Shown here: positions 45,182 through 57,046 of the stretch, in pieces | Numbering within the stretch: the first letter of the stretch is position 1 | Layout: each line of letters begins with the position of its first letter | Assembly: GCA_027943335.1 (NCBI GenBank) | Contig: BSBK01006031.1 | Location: 259,001 to 323,000, forward strand | From: Chamaecyparis obtusa | Lineage: Eukaryota > Streptophyta > Pinopsida > Cupressales > Cupressaceae | Length of the DNA stretch: 64,000 nt | Reading direction: 5' to 3' | Notes under the pieces: model-generated | The model's input: only the letters and a program-made list of their open reading frames with translations | Told to the model about the DNA's origin: nothing | The model's database searches: none | Position numbers and translations under genes: made by a program

Positions 45182-45630
45182 GATTGCTTCTAGTTCTTTA
45201 TACTAATTCAAATATCTGCCAAGTAAAATACCTCAAATTCATGATTTTAGGGCTTGCGTAGATTCGGAGCTCAAATCTTTCACCAAATCATTGCAAAATG
45301 CTTCCAATCACTGCTCTTTTCTCTCCTAAACACTTCAATTCACTTTGATGATCAAATAACATTGATCATAACCTTTTATTCCTTCAATCTCACTTAGGTT
45401 TGACATCGCATTCAATTCTTTTGCCGCTTCTTTCCAAAAAGTTGTTTCTATTAACCTACAAAAACTTAAAACTTCTTGCGATCTCGCAAAACATAATATT
45501 TTCTTTTGTGCTCTTAACCATAGCATTAATACATCATAAACTACCTTACATTAACTGTGCAAGACTTAATTCATCATAAATCTACTTCTACACTAATTCT
45601 AAGTTCCTAATCTACTGTAATTTTCATAAA

Positions 45631-46935
45631 TTAAGTGCTTTGAGTTAGGTAAGGTAAGGATTTATTCTTACCATTTGATACTTCACCTTTCTGATTACCT
45701 TCAATGTTGAATATGTCTCCTTGATCTAGGCCTTTAACAAACTTCACTTCATCTGCATTACTACAACAACCTTTCTGTCTGTTTCTTGTATCTTCATTTC
45801 TTCGTTCATGATTTCTAGGGTTAGGGTTAGGATGAAAAACTCCATTGTTCATTCTGAAAAATCTTTCCATATGTCTAATCTTGTTGCATATCTGAAAAAT
45901 AGTTCCATTGTTTCCATATCTTGGTCCTTGTTGATTGATCTGTGATCTGCAGTTTCTAGCAATGTGTCCAACCTTGTTGCATCTATAACATACTACTCCA
46001 TTTCTTCTATTCATATCTTCAGTAGGTCTCTTATCTACATTGTTAGTATTCCTAAACATTCTACTACCATAATTGTTCTCAATAACTTTAGGTTTTCTAC
46101 ATTCAATAGCTCTATGTCCAAAACCATGACAATTATAACAATAACCATTAAGAGGTTTAAATTGTTTACATATGCAATCTCTCTTCATATGACCAATAGT
46201 ATTACAACCAAAACATCTACCTTTGAATTATCTTTGCATACCTTTGGGTGATTCTTCTTGAGTAGGTGGTTCTTCTCCTTTAGGTGGTTCTTCTTCTTTA
46301 GGTGTGTCTTCAGATTTGTTGATCTCATTAGACTTCTTCTCATCTAGACTTTCAGATATTTTCAGATCTGATTCCTTGTTCCCATCATTTGTTCTGAATA
46401 TGTTAAATCCAAGTCCAGTCTTATCATAGGATGGTTTCCCAAAAGATACTTGTTCATCGATCTTCTCACTATTTGAATATAGCCTTTCAATTTTTTGTTT
46501 GGATTGAGTCAATTCAAATTTCATAATCTTTTTGTATTTCTCAAGTTCGGCATGCAGCAAATTTACTTTCTCAAATTCAGATGTTACTTTGCCAAGTTTA
46601 GATTTTAGTTCTTCATTTTCAATCTTCAAATTTTCATTCTCAGATCTCAAATTTTCTTCATTCTTTCTATTTCCATCTTTCAAACTTAGTTTTAGTTTTT
46701 CTATCTTCAGTTCATGCTTAAGGATCATATTTTCTTTTTCTAAATTGTCATCACAATCTTCAACAAGAATTTTAGATTCCTATTCAGATTTTAGATCTTC
46801 CAACTTCTTTTTTAGTTTCTCAATGAGGTTCTTTGCATCATCATATTTTCCTTTCTGAGTGTCTCTTTCATCAGTAAGCATATCAATCTATTCAAGAGCT
46901 TCTTCAAGATTCTTTTGTAGTTGATCCATATCCAT
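45631..46935 (-). pseudogene. Gag-like protein: coiled coil plus CCHC zinc-knuckle array
   Basis: From an ATG at 46935 one frame runs to 45631 (about 434 codons) with only three internal stops and no frameshift. The N-terminal 230 residues are strongly heptad-like, Glu/Lys/Leu-rich coiled coil (for example ENENLKIENEELKSKLGKV), then YDKTGLGF, a phrase common in Sire-type copia gag, and an acidic PKEEEPPKGEEPP repeat. The C-terminal part has three intact C-x2-C-x4-H-x4-C knuckles: CFGCNTIGHMKRDC, CYNCHGFGHRAIEC and CYRCNKVGHIARNC. A fourth is decayed (FQICNKIRHMERFF). The usual globular N-terminal gag domain (UBN2-like) is not seen. The protein would package element RNA; the copy here is inactive. 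Confidence 0.8.
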
Positions 46936-46992
46936 AGAGATCTTACCCAAGCTGCTAGGCTTTTCTTGAATGATTCTTTTCCGAGTAACTAA

Positions 46993-47004
46993 GCTCTGAT
47001 ACCA
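46993..47004 (-). other. Primer-binding site of the pol-less element
   Basis: Minus-strand TGGTATCAGAGC, complementary to the 3' end of plant initiator tRNA-Met. It lies two bases from the 5' LTR. Confidence 0.9.
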
Positions 47005-47006
47005 AA

Positions 47007-48003
47007 TGTTAGAAATAGGGAATACTGAGAGTGGGGGGGGAGGGTTGAATCAGTATTGTACAAACTTTATATTTTTCCCAATTATTGATATAACAGATTA
47101 TCTTTACACATGCATAACATAAGAAGCTAAACAATATGCATAGAAATAAAACTAAAGAACTCATAACACATGATATGTTCTCGAGGAAACCCTAGCCAAG
47201 GGAAAACCCTGGTGGGGATGGTACCCACAAAGATCCACTAATCAAAAGTATCCTATTAAGGATACTGACCTTGCTAGGAGTCTAGTACAAGCATATAGTG
47301 TATCAGTCCTAATTAAGGGACTATAGGCCTTGTTAGAAGCCTCAACCCTATTAGGAGTTGTCAATACAAAATCTGATTACCATATGAGCCCACTGCCCAA
47401 ACAAGTAATGTACAATGTATACTGATTACAAAAAATGGATTAAGGTACATAGCCTTATGTTTCTTGCATCAATATCTTTTTGCTGCTCTTACATTCACAT
47501 CATATCACTTTATCATATCATTACAATATTACCACATCCTCTTCTTACAATTTACAATTACATATATACAAGTTATTAAGGCTAATAAATTTACATGGCC
47601 AGCTTCCATATATCTTTATCCAAGGGTTAACATCTAGGATGTCATCCCTTTATATTGTTAAGTCATTATTGTGATAAAAAATAAATCCCTTAACTCTTTA
47701 CCAATTATGTCTTCAAAACTATCCTATTGGCTTAACATTGTCTTTGGTAAAACTATCATAGCTAATTTCGTACATGTCGTACTAACTTGCACACTAAGAT
47801 GGGTGATAAACAGACATCATAGAGTCTATGTTCAAGTGTGCAAGCACTGTGTCTGGGTACACTGGTGAAAATGTTATCTCACACTTAGACAAATTTGCAA
47901 TGCGCTCTGCTATACATGCTCTATGACCTTTTCTCTCTTCATGTGGATCATATGTTTCCATAATGACAACATCTATGTACTCAGCTTAGCCAAATTGCCA
48001 ACA
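47007..48003 (-). repeat. 5' LTR of the pol-less element
   Basis: A 997-base copy adjoining the PBS at 46993-47004 with a two-base spacer. It includes the G-run (about 47032-47044) followed by ttgaatcag. Confidence 0.9.
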
Positions 48004-48008
48004 GTGGG

Positions 48009-48212
48009 TGGGAGATGGATTCCCTTGCCAAGAGTCAAACAATCTGGATGTTGGGTGCTGGGTCAGGTTGGAGCTCGCCAACACAGCCTGAGCTTGATAG
48101 TGGCTGGGAAAATGTCGCTCCTATAAATCTTCACATCGGTCGACACTCGGGTGGATCTCCAAAGAACCAGGGATCTCTTGCGTTGTTAGAGTGTGCTGAG
48201 ATGGAGGAATGA
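48009..48212 (+). pseudogene. C-terminal end of the LINE ORF2 frame beyond the inserted element
   Basis: The frame that ends QFDTDAATSLGWSTPSQGDQ at 40908 continues here as EMDSLAKSQTIW...ALLECAEMEE to a stop at 48210-48212. Taking out the LTR element and one copy of the GTGGG target duplication joins the two exactly in frame, with no stop for about 90 codons. The segment has no recognised domain. Confidence 0.7.
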
Positions 48213-48487
48213 GATGTTGAATGTTTACAAACCATAGAACATTTTTGAATTTTGAGGTAGAATGCATAGTGATATAATTGGAGGATGTGTACACTCCAAA
48301 TTGCAAATATGTTGTTTATTGTATCCTCAAGAAGAAATTTGTATGTAAAACTTTGATGTATCAAACTTTTGTATTAAGCGACGATATCGGGTTTTCTTAT
48401 TGATTCTTTCTCGGTTGAGCTCTTGAGTCAGGTTTATTTAAATAAAATATATATTCAGTGGCTTGTTCACTTTTGCCAAAAAAAAAA

Positions 48488-51400
48488 TCAATTTTTAAAT
48501 TTTTTAAATAATAGTTACTAGCTAATGTAAATAATAAAGAATAAACAAAATGTCATTTTACATTATTTTAAATTTTTTACTTTACTAGTTAAAATTACAT
48601 TATGTGATTAATAAAGAATGAACAAAAAGTGGCTTTATATTATTTTCAACCTTTTTTACTTTACAAGAAAATGAACAAAAAACACTTCTATTCAATTTAT
48701 TTCAAAAAATATTCAATTGAAAGAAATCTTCCTAATTTAATAAATGTTGACTCTTCTTTATGTTAAATTTACAATCAATTTTGAGAATTATTTTATTAAA
48801 ATTGGGTAATGTAGATATTGGATCATTTTCATTTTATATATTGCATTACAATATTAGAAAAGTCAATATTTAGTTTTAGAAGTCATTTTTATCAAATTGA
48901 TGAGCAAAGATATTTAATTGATCAAAACATGTATAAGTTAAATGTGTCATTATATTTATGAAAATTTTAAATATTAATAGTTAATAGAATAAAAAGACAT
49001 ATGATCACGTGTACCAATTGAACTATAACTCCTCAATTGAATACTCTATCCTCGGTTGTGTCTCACTTAGTGGTAAAATATTTATCGAGTGCAAAAATAA
49101 TATAGGTAAAAAATAATGCAAGTAAAAAAATACACACCATTTTGGACAAAATGGTCAAAAACACAACATTTTCCACTTCTCACACCTGCATAGTTAACCT
49201 TTCCTCCATCTTATCATTAATCGTGCAAGCACAATTAAAATGAGCCATGGATTTCAGAGAATATGATTTGTATTCTTTAAATCACTCGCGAAATTCATTT
49301 CAATTTCTTTATGGATTTTGGGCCTTTACTTTTGTGGGTGGATCGATTATTCCTCCCATAGCTGTTGTCTTTTCTTCTTTTCATGATTTTTTTTGTATTT
49401 CCTTTTACAAAACTAAATTTATTCGAATGGTTTCGGTACTGGTAACAAAGATTTGACCCAGATGGTGACATAAGTTTTTATTCATGTTGTTATTTTTAAA
49501 AATTACTCTCCCACCTAATATCGACATAATATTAAATTCTACCCAAAATTTTAAATCAATATGGCTACCTATTTTTGGTTCTCATCTAGTGGGATGTCCA
49601 ATGCTCAACCTCCAACTATTTGCTGCAGAAATTGAAAACAAATGCTAAAAATTTAAATTTTCTTATGTAGGGAGGAGCAAAGCATTAAAATACTTATTTC
49701 CATTAATAGATACAAAATAAAACCTCAAAATGGAAGTCAATCTAGAAATATTATGTAAAATAGTGCAATCTCAATACACACCACTAATAGATGTACTTCA
49801 AATTTTTAACAACAAAATGGCCATGTTGATCCACCAAACTATAGAAGGTGATTACTATGTCTTAAATTTCATGCATTTTACCTTTTTTCTTGCTCATTGC
49901 AAGATCTCTACAATTAAACTCTTACACTACACTATTTCAATCATGAAACAAAATTTTAAATACGAATGCTTGATTTAAGAAGAGGTATAATCTGAAACAT
50001 TTATGAGGATGATGGTAAAGTAGGGGATGATAAAACCTACAAATATCTTCACAATAGTTTTCAAAGAAATCAACTCACAGTAACATTTCATACCAAAAAA
50101 AATTGTAATGCTAAACAGGAAAATATCATAGAAGAAATCTCTTCTACGCCTCTTTCACATTTCTTTTCTATGGCTCAACGAAGATTCTAGTGCCTGTTAA
50201 AAGTTGATGCCAAAAGTACTATATCATCTTATCTCATTTCTGTGCCAAACTAGGATTTTATGAGGTAATATAATGTTGTGTTTACTAGAAAATTATCTAT
50301 CAAGTAGATTCCCTGTAAAAGGAGAAAAAAATCATGTATTATATTTGTCCCAAATCTTTCACCCAAATTGGTGGCAGATGAACCAATTCAATAATAAACA
50401 ACTAAAAGGGGAAACATAATCACTGAAAATTTATACATAAATCTATGTTCAAACGAAACGGTAATGGAAACAACATAGCACAACTTATACCTCTATAACA
50501 TTGAAGGGTCAGATCGATTCCATGAGTCACCAGAGGCAAGCATGCAGGGAAATGTGACTTCTCTCTGCGAAAATCAAGAAAATGGAAATGGAGAAAATAG
50601 AAGGAGAAAAAAAGGTTAGCTTGGATTTTTTTCAAATAAATTTCAAATTATGTTAGGTGTGATAATTCAAAAATATATACTAGGTGGGATGATTTAAAAA
50701 TGTATTACACGTGATAAATTATAATCCTCCATAACTATCAAATCACCAAAAATTTGTTAACGTCTACCTTTTGTAGTTCCGTCTATCACATTTTCATATG
50801 GGAGATGGGATATGGTATGTCATGATATATTTATCTAGTAGAAGAATGCAAACATGCACTTTTTATTGGGAACTTAGCTAGTGCCTACTAGTAATAGTGG
50901 ACCACATGGTAGAAGGATTTGTGCCACCTCAATCCAGAGGTAAAATAATACATTATCTCTCATTTGTCTATATCATATCCATAATATTAATGGGGGTCAA
51001 AGCCAACATGGGAATGGTTACTTGAACTTCAAAGATTACACTAGCCTAAATGGGTACTTCACTCTTAATTATTTCAATACACAATGCTAATATTTGAGTG
51101 TTTCATTCCAAGGAAGTTAACAAAATGCCTATTTATTGTTGGGCAATAATTTTTACTTCAAAATTAACGATAGCTGATGTCTATAAGGTATTATATAAAT
51201 ATCATCATAGTTTTAAAAAATATTCAATTTGTAACATCATTTCATTTGTGATAAATAAGAATATTTATAAGTAGTTTAAGATTTGATTATGTGAATTTGT
51301 ATGTGTCTCATTGAATATTATTTTTTAACGCAATTTTCTTTGGATAAAAACTTAGTTTTCTTGGATTTAGTGATAATTATTATGTGAAGGATATTATATA

Positions 51401-52115
51401 TAACTTTGAAGACTTTAAAGAAAAACTAATTTTCCATAACAACTACATGAACATTGTAGTTTTATCTTTGAAAAGTAAAAAATCGTAAAAGTTAAGTGGA
51501 TGTTTCCCTAGCATATTTTGTCAAAAATTTAACATGTGAATATGTGTCTTGCCAAATGATATTATAATATATTATATCATTTATTTTATTTTTTAACAAT
51601 TAATTTGTGCTACAAATTTCAATATGATTCTCACCTTTTTACAATTCATAACAAAGCCTTTCATTTTTTTGTGACTCTGTAGGATTTGATGTTTCTTTTG
51701 AAGGATTAAAAGAGAAAACTTATTTAAAAAATTGATATGGATAAGATATGCACATTACATAAAAAGAATTTAATTTCTTTGGGAGCTCTAGATTCTAAAG
51801 ATTACAAGTCAAGTAGTAAAAGTGTCCAACGGAATTTTAATATTTTTAATGGCTACAAAGATTACAAGATACAAAAGGGAGTACTTAAATAAATGAAACA
51901 AGAAGAAATATAGATAGAAGTTAAAAGAAGATAGTCATACAAGTAATGGTATTCTAGAGTATACTCATTTGTTTCTTTCAAGGGGTCATTATAGTCTGTG
52001 ATATTTATTAATGATATTTCCAAAAAGGTGTAGTTCTATATTCTTAAATTGAAGTTGACGTGTTTAGCAAATTTAAGAAATTTAGAATCTTTTTTGAAAA
52101 CACTACTACAACATC
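48488..52115. other. Gene-free AT-rich stretch
   Basis: Several 60-80-codon ORFs (for example 49247-49456) have no recognisable motif and lie in unremarkable AT-rich sequence. No LTR ends, tRNA or repeat arrays were seen. Confidence 0.4.
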
Positions 52116-52465
52116 TAACAAATTTTCCCTATTGATTAACCTATGATGGATGTCCATACCCTTTTCTTAATGCTACAATTTTGGAACATGTTGGGAGGAT
52201 CAACAAAAAGGATATAGAGTCTATCCTTACTACAACTACATATTTCAATCAATTACCCCATGATGGGTATTGATACACTTTTCTAATCCTCACATTTTGG
52301 TAGAACTTGGGAGGATGTTGGAAAAAGTCACAGAGTTTATCTTTAATACACCTATGCCTTTCAATAGATTACCCACATCCATACCCTTTTCCATTACCCC
52401 CATTTTGGAACAACCTAGGTGGATTTTGGAAAAGGTTACTACACATATGCATTTGGTTGAAAGTT
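52116..52465. repeat. Degenerate tandem repeat, 110-115-base unit
   Basis: Units begin with (c)attttgg(a/t)a at about 52176, 52291 and 52400. Each continues with a 'ttgggagga...' phrase, 'ctacacctat/ctacaactac', 'ttcaatcaattacccc' and 'cccttttc'. The first unit is preceded by a partial one (52116-52175). Divergence is high, so it is an old array. Confidence 0.65.
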
Positions 52466-53023
52466 TATAAGAGATGCACTCACTACAAATGGTGTAAGAA
52501 ATTATGTCCTAGTAAGTAAAGCAATACATATTACCTATTCATGGCTATTGAAAATTAAGGATGTACTTGTCATCATATTCTATACCTATATTTTTAAATT
52601 TAGTTAAATAATAAAATATATTGATTAAATATTTAGGTATTAGTTTTATGAGTGTAACAATCATTTTTAGTTATTAATTATTATTAGTTTTTATAACAAG
52701 ATATTTTTAATATCTTATTAATTAACCAATCATTTTCTTTTCAATTCAAAGAGTTGGTTTTGAAATATTTTATACTACAATAAGGGTAGTAACTTGACAC
52801 CATGAATGTACAATCTTGTGGTAGGTAAGGAATGTTCAAATACATAAATAAATGCCTAGTCCTAGACATAGTATTTTAGGATCCATTTGAGATGGTCTAC
52901 TTACATATGCTATTTGGGAATTATAAAAAGTTCATCTACTTAATCGATATAAAATTTTTAACCTCAATTATTCAGTAAGATTATTTTCTAATGTACAAAT
53001 ATATACATGAGCCATCAACTTTG
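52466..53023. other. AT-rich intergenic, nothing recognised
   Basis: No gene or element boundary was recognised before the LTR at 53024. Confidence 0.4.
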
Positions 53024-54926
53024 TGTCAGAGATAAATGATAAGCATTCAATGATTCTACTCATTGATAAGGGAAGCCTTTCAACAATGTGGAAGATGCGA
53101 CAGTTACCAACTGCACAAACTGGATGCAATGCGAGACAGTTACCCCATACATCAAAATAGTTATATGGTGATAACTTACCATACATTACAATATGATGAT
53201 GTTGAATACAATAATGCCAATATTTCCCCCCTTATTATTGCTCCTAAAACAATTAAAAGACACCTTGCCTTAGGGGCCCACCCTTAAGGATTACATAAGA
53301 AAACATGCTGACTACATGATTTGAATATATATTTTGAGAAAATCTTCTCATGAAGATGTAAATCCCAAAACCAAGCAAGGCTCCATCAAGATTTCTTGTG
53401 ACACTCGGAAAGGTGTAGCTTTGAGCTATGTTCTTTAGCTCTTAGTGTCGAACTCTCGAATCACATAGTCTTCAATTATTCAATAATGATTCCTAAGAGA
53501 CGTGACAGATCTCTATCATTGTCTAGTGTCCACAAAAGGGTATAATTCTCGATCATATAGTCTAAAGATCACTCAAAAATAATGCATATTGAGCACAATA
53601 TCAAGTTGCAAACCCATCTCCAAAATGTAGCCTCACAAAACATGTATTCCTCAAATTTGTTAGCATTAGAAAGGAAAACAAAGTAGGAAAGCAAAAAATC
53701 AAAAAAATGTTTCTGAAGAAGAACACCATCTCAAAGTGAAAAGCTGACTTGAAATGATGGAAGTTCCTCCATCCTCCGATGCCGTCAGCCTCCAAATTGC
53801 CCCTATTTCAATTTATCCGTGCGATATCTTTATTGTGTCTTGGAAAGCCTTTTCAATTTAATCAGTAATACGTTTTGTACGTGAAAAATTTGGAAAGCCT
53901 TTTCAATTTAAAGACTAATACGTTTTGTAAATGAAAAAAGCTTCTCCCTAACTAGTAGATCTCCAATTCTCATATGGAGGCCACCAACGTTGGACACATT
54001 GATCAGATTAATTTACTAAAAGCCGTAGTTTTCTTTAAGTAACATTCAATGCCAGGTGAGAAAAGAAAATTAACAATAGTATAATCAGTCAGCCTCCCAA
54101 TGCTCATTGACAACCATCATCAATTTGAAATCCAAGGTCGTGAAATGTAATCTCCAATCTCAATTCATATATTATAACATAAGAAATTAGAAATCAATGC
54201 CAAAAGTTGGAATGATAATATCCACCTCACAGAATGCAAAGTAATCATCTCTCCTTGTGTTTGATCTATTTAGAACCGTACTCTTCGCGTATCCGCTTGC
54301 CATTTCTTACTTGCAAGTCATATTGAATTTGATAACTTCTGTTGCCTTTAGATTTCTTCAACACTAGCTCCACGCACGAGTGTTGGCAAAGAAAAGAGAA
54401 ATGCTGCAAGTTTGTTCTCATGCAGAAACATAAACTTTGCACAAGCTCAACAAGTTCTGCAACCAGTCACGCAAAAACAAAAGCACACACGGGCACCAAG
54501 CTCTATGCACTCGACAAGCCTTTGTGATCACTGCTCACTACAAACAGAGATCATCCCGCTCACTAACCGATAACCACCAACTGATAACTGTATAACAGTT
54601 GCTCATGTATTACACTAAAATTATTAATGTACCAACGTTATTAGGCCGAGACATCACTCGCAGTGATGTCGTTCAGATTATTACCATGGTGAAAGCTCGT
54701 GTATGGAGTGCCCGCTCTGATACCATATGTCACAGATAAATGATGAAAATTCGATGATTCTAGTCATGGATAAGGGAAGCCTTTAATCAATGCGGAAGCT
54801 GTGGTAGTTACCAACTGCACAAACTGCATGCAACGTGAGACAGTTGAACCATACATCAAAACAGTAATGCAGTGATAACTTACCATACAATGTAATATGA
54901 TGACATTGAATACAATAACGCCAACA
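53024..54926 (-). mobile_element. TRIM-like small LTR retrotransposon (copy B)
   Basis: Two 199-base direct repeats, 53024-53222 and 54728-54926, start TGTCA(C/G)AGATAAATGAT and end GCCAA(C/T)A. The PBS gctctgatacca (54714-54725) adjoins the right copy and the PPT (tttccccccttat) adjoins the left one, so the element reads on the minus strand. The target duplication is CTTTG/CTTTC (one mismatch). The 1.5-kb interior has no gag or pol, and it contains a 50-base tandem duplication (tggaaagccttttcaattt at 53841 and 53891). Its left third matches the interior of the element at 23804. Confidence 0.8.
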
Positions 54927-55847
54927 CTTTCTAATTCTTGTATTGATCACAAATCCTACACAAATTTATAGCACAAAGTAACATCTATGCACCGATTTCA
55001 TCTATCCACACAAGATTCACTTCACTACTCAATAACACCAATACTTAACTTTCATATAACACTTTCCTATAATTTTCAAAGTTATAGTTTATGGATCAAC
55101 ACCATTAATTTGATATACATGGTCTTTGACAATTTTAATTCTACCAGGTGTCTCCTAGATCAACATTTGAAAATTCATGTAGATTGACTCATCGATTGAC
55201 TAGGTTTTTAATGTTCATTTTTTATTAAAGGTCAAGCAATTTCATTTGTATTTATGTCAATGCAAAAGTTTTCTACTTGAAGGTAATTTTCCAGCTATTC
55301 TCACACTACAATAATATGTTTAATATGCTATGAATACACGAGTTTATTAAACATCTCTTTCAACTAATAAACTTTGTCATTCTTATAAAATTATGTACCT
55401 TAATATGTCTTTTCAAGATAACCCATTCAACATAAGTTAAATCAAAACTTAAGAATTATAATTTCATTCAGCTTTAAATGTAAAAGGGACTCATAAGATT
55501 AAAAGTTCTTAGAGTTTTTCTATAAAAGATAGGTATTTGATAAAAATAGTTAGGCACCTACAATTTTACCATGAATTTGAACTTGGAAATATGGTTATCT
55601 TCATGTCCATAACTTGACTTTACCATATGGGTTTCCTATACAACAAGTTTTCCCTTATTATACTTATGATGATCTTCTTGGTGATTTAATTATTTTAAAA
55701 GGGGATCCCCATTAAAAATCATATCATAGATTTGAATAGATGTATTAAGGAAACAATATGAAAGGTTTTCGAGGTGTTAACATATCAATATTTTTTTACA
55801 TCAAGTTTTAAGTCTATCCTTTAAAATGGGGACCTATGAATTGTACT
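54927..55847. other. AT-rich intergenic, nothing recognised
   Basis: No gene or repeat was recognised. The left junction of the LINE fragment at 55848 is not sharply defined. Confidence 0.4.
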
Positions 55848-57046
55848 TCCAGGGGTGGCTTTATTTTTTACAAAGGCTCTAAGCAAGATTAGAACAGTTA
55901 TGAATTGTCTTACTTCTACTAAGAAATTAAATTTTAAATTTCTCCATGTCAAAGGTGATTCCTCGGTGATTATTAATGCTTGTGTTAAAAGGTCTTCTTT
56001 CTCAAGACACATTCAATATGTCTTGTTTCAGATTTGGTCCCTTCTTGATTCCTTCTCAGATTGTTTCTTAACCCACATCTTTAGGGAAGGTAATAATCTA
56101 GCGGATATGATTGCTAACTTAGGTGATGATGACCTCCATTTATCTTATCCTTCCAAATTAGTATCCCCCACCTCCCATCCCGCTATCTGCAATTTGATTC
56201 ATTTAGAGTCAACCTAATTTGATTATATTAGATTGTATTTCTTTCATATGATTTCTATATTTATTGTTAAGGATCCTTCATTCTTGATGAGATCTTTGTT
56301 TTTCATATATCCTTAAGATTATTTTTTATTACTCTGGTGTGTAATCTCCATGTTGGTACTCATTATTTGATGACCTAATCAGTAGTCTGCAGGTTGGCTC
56401 GTGGGGGACTTTTTCATGATAATTAACTGTCCTTATCTATGATATTTTGTGGGCTAATAGTTTGTTGCAGGTTCTTGACATTTCATACAGAATATTGTGA
56501 TACTAAGTGGTTGTCGTATTAGTTTGATAATTCACTCTCGGCTAGTAAATGAAGATGAATGACTTCTAATTTTCTTTGATGGACTAGATTTTTGTATCTT
56601 CTTCCTATCAGGAAGGATCTCCAATTTTTGGTCTCACTAATATATTTTAATGCATATTTGCATACCACTTTTTGCATTAAGAAGAATTGTATTTAAGATA
56701 GAAATGGGCCTTGGGTTATACGTGATGTAATTGGGCCTCCTTTTGGCTGTGGGTTTTGGGCAGATTAGGCTTGGATATACACCAATCCTCCTTTTGTAAT
56801 CTTGAGGATTGTTGATGTGTAACTTCATTATGTTTTGGGGACTTATTTTGTAATTGAATTGGGTTTGATAATTGACTTTGGGTTTTGGGTAGCCTAGGCT
56901 ATATTCAGGCGATCAAATTCTTATCTTTGTATTATGATGGGTTATGAACAAAATTTTTCTTTCCTGGTTCTTTTCTTTGAGAGCCCTTTTTCAACCAGTT
57001 GTTTAAATATTAATATAAATATAAAGTTTTTCCAAAAAAAAAAGAT
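55848..57046 (+). mobile_element. 5'-truncated LINE, RNase H-like 3' end
   Basis: An ORF from 55855 to 56217 is followed by about 800 bases of 3' tail ending in a 10-base A run at 57036-57045 after ataaagtttttcc. The preceding endonuclease and RT are absent, as expected for 5' truncation during target-primed reverse transcription. No target duplication was confidently identified. Confidence 0.7.
55855..56217 (+). pseudogene. RNase H-like domain of a plant LINE (RVT_3 type), partial
   Basis: The 120 codons read FKFLHVKGDSSVIINACVKR, VLFQIWSLLDSFSDCFL, then THIFREGNNLADMIANLGDD. They correspond to 'V.GDS..vI.a' and 'HifREgNkaAD.lA', the second half of the RNase H-like domain found at the C-terminus of many plant non-LTR ORF2 proteins. 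The domain's first half is missing because of truncation. The reading frame itself is open, so it decayed little. Confidence 0.75.

Larger units (their letters stand above)
40909..48003 (-). mobile_element. 7.1-kb non-autonomous LTR retrotransposon with gag but no pol
   Basis: Flanked by perfect 5-base duplications GTGGG (40904-40908, 48004-48008). LTRs are 40909-41935 (3') and 47007-48003 (5'), both TGTTAG...CCAACA. The PBS (TGGTATCAGAGC on the minus strand, 46993-47004) and the PPT (AAAGGGGGAGAT, minus, 41936-41947) are intact. The interior holds a gag-like ORF (46935-45631) and a second long decayed ORF (45181-42089). No protease, integrase, RT or RNase H motif is visible. Copies must have been mobilised in trans. 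The PBS, PPT and LTR ends resemble those of the copia element at 31.9-35.8 kb. In current terms it is TR-GAG/LARD-like. Confidence 0.9.
36185..48487 (+). mobile_element. L1-type LINE, interrupted by an LTR element at 40909-48003
   Basis: Carries a partial ORF1, endonuclease, RT, zf-RVT and a C-terminal extension. It ends in a 10-base A run (48478-48487) after ttcacttttgcc, close to the tail of the LINE at 57036 (tttttcc plus A run). The 5' end is truncated within ORF1. A 7.1-kb LTR retrotransposon is inserted near its 3' end, so the LINE is the older of the two. Stops throughout show it is dead. Confidence 0.85.

Noticed and set aside
42690..46858. Plus-strand ORFs (for example 43672-44106, 46532-46858, rich in Ser/Phe/Leu)
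   Set aside because: They are antisense shadows of the Glu/Lys-rich minus-strand ORFs of the LTR element.
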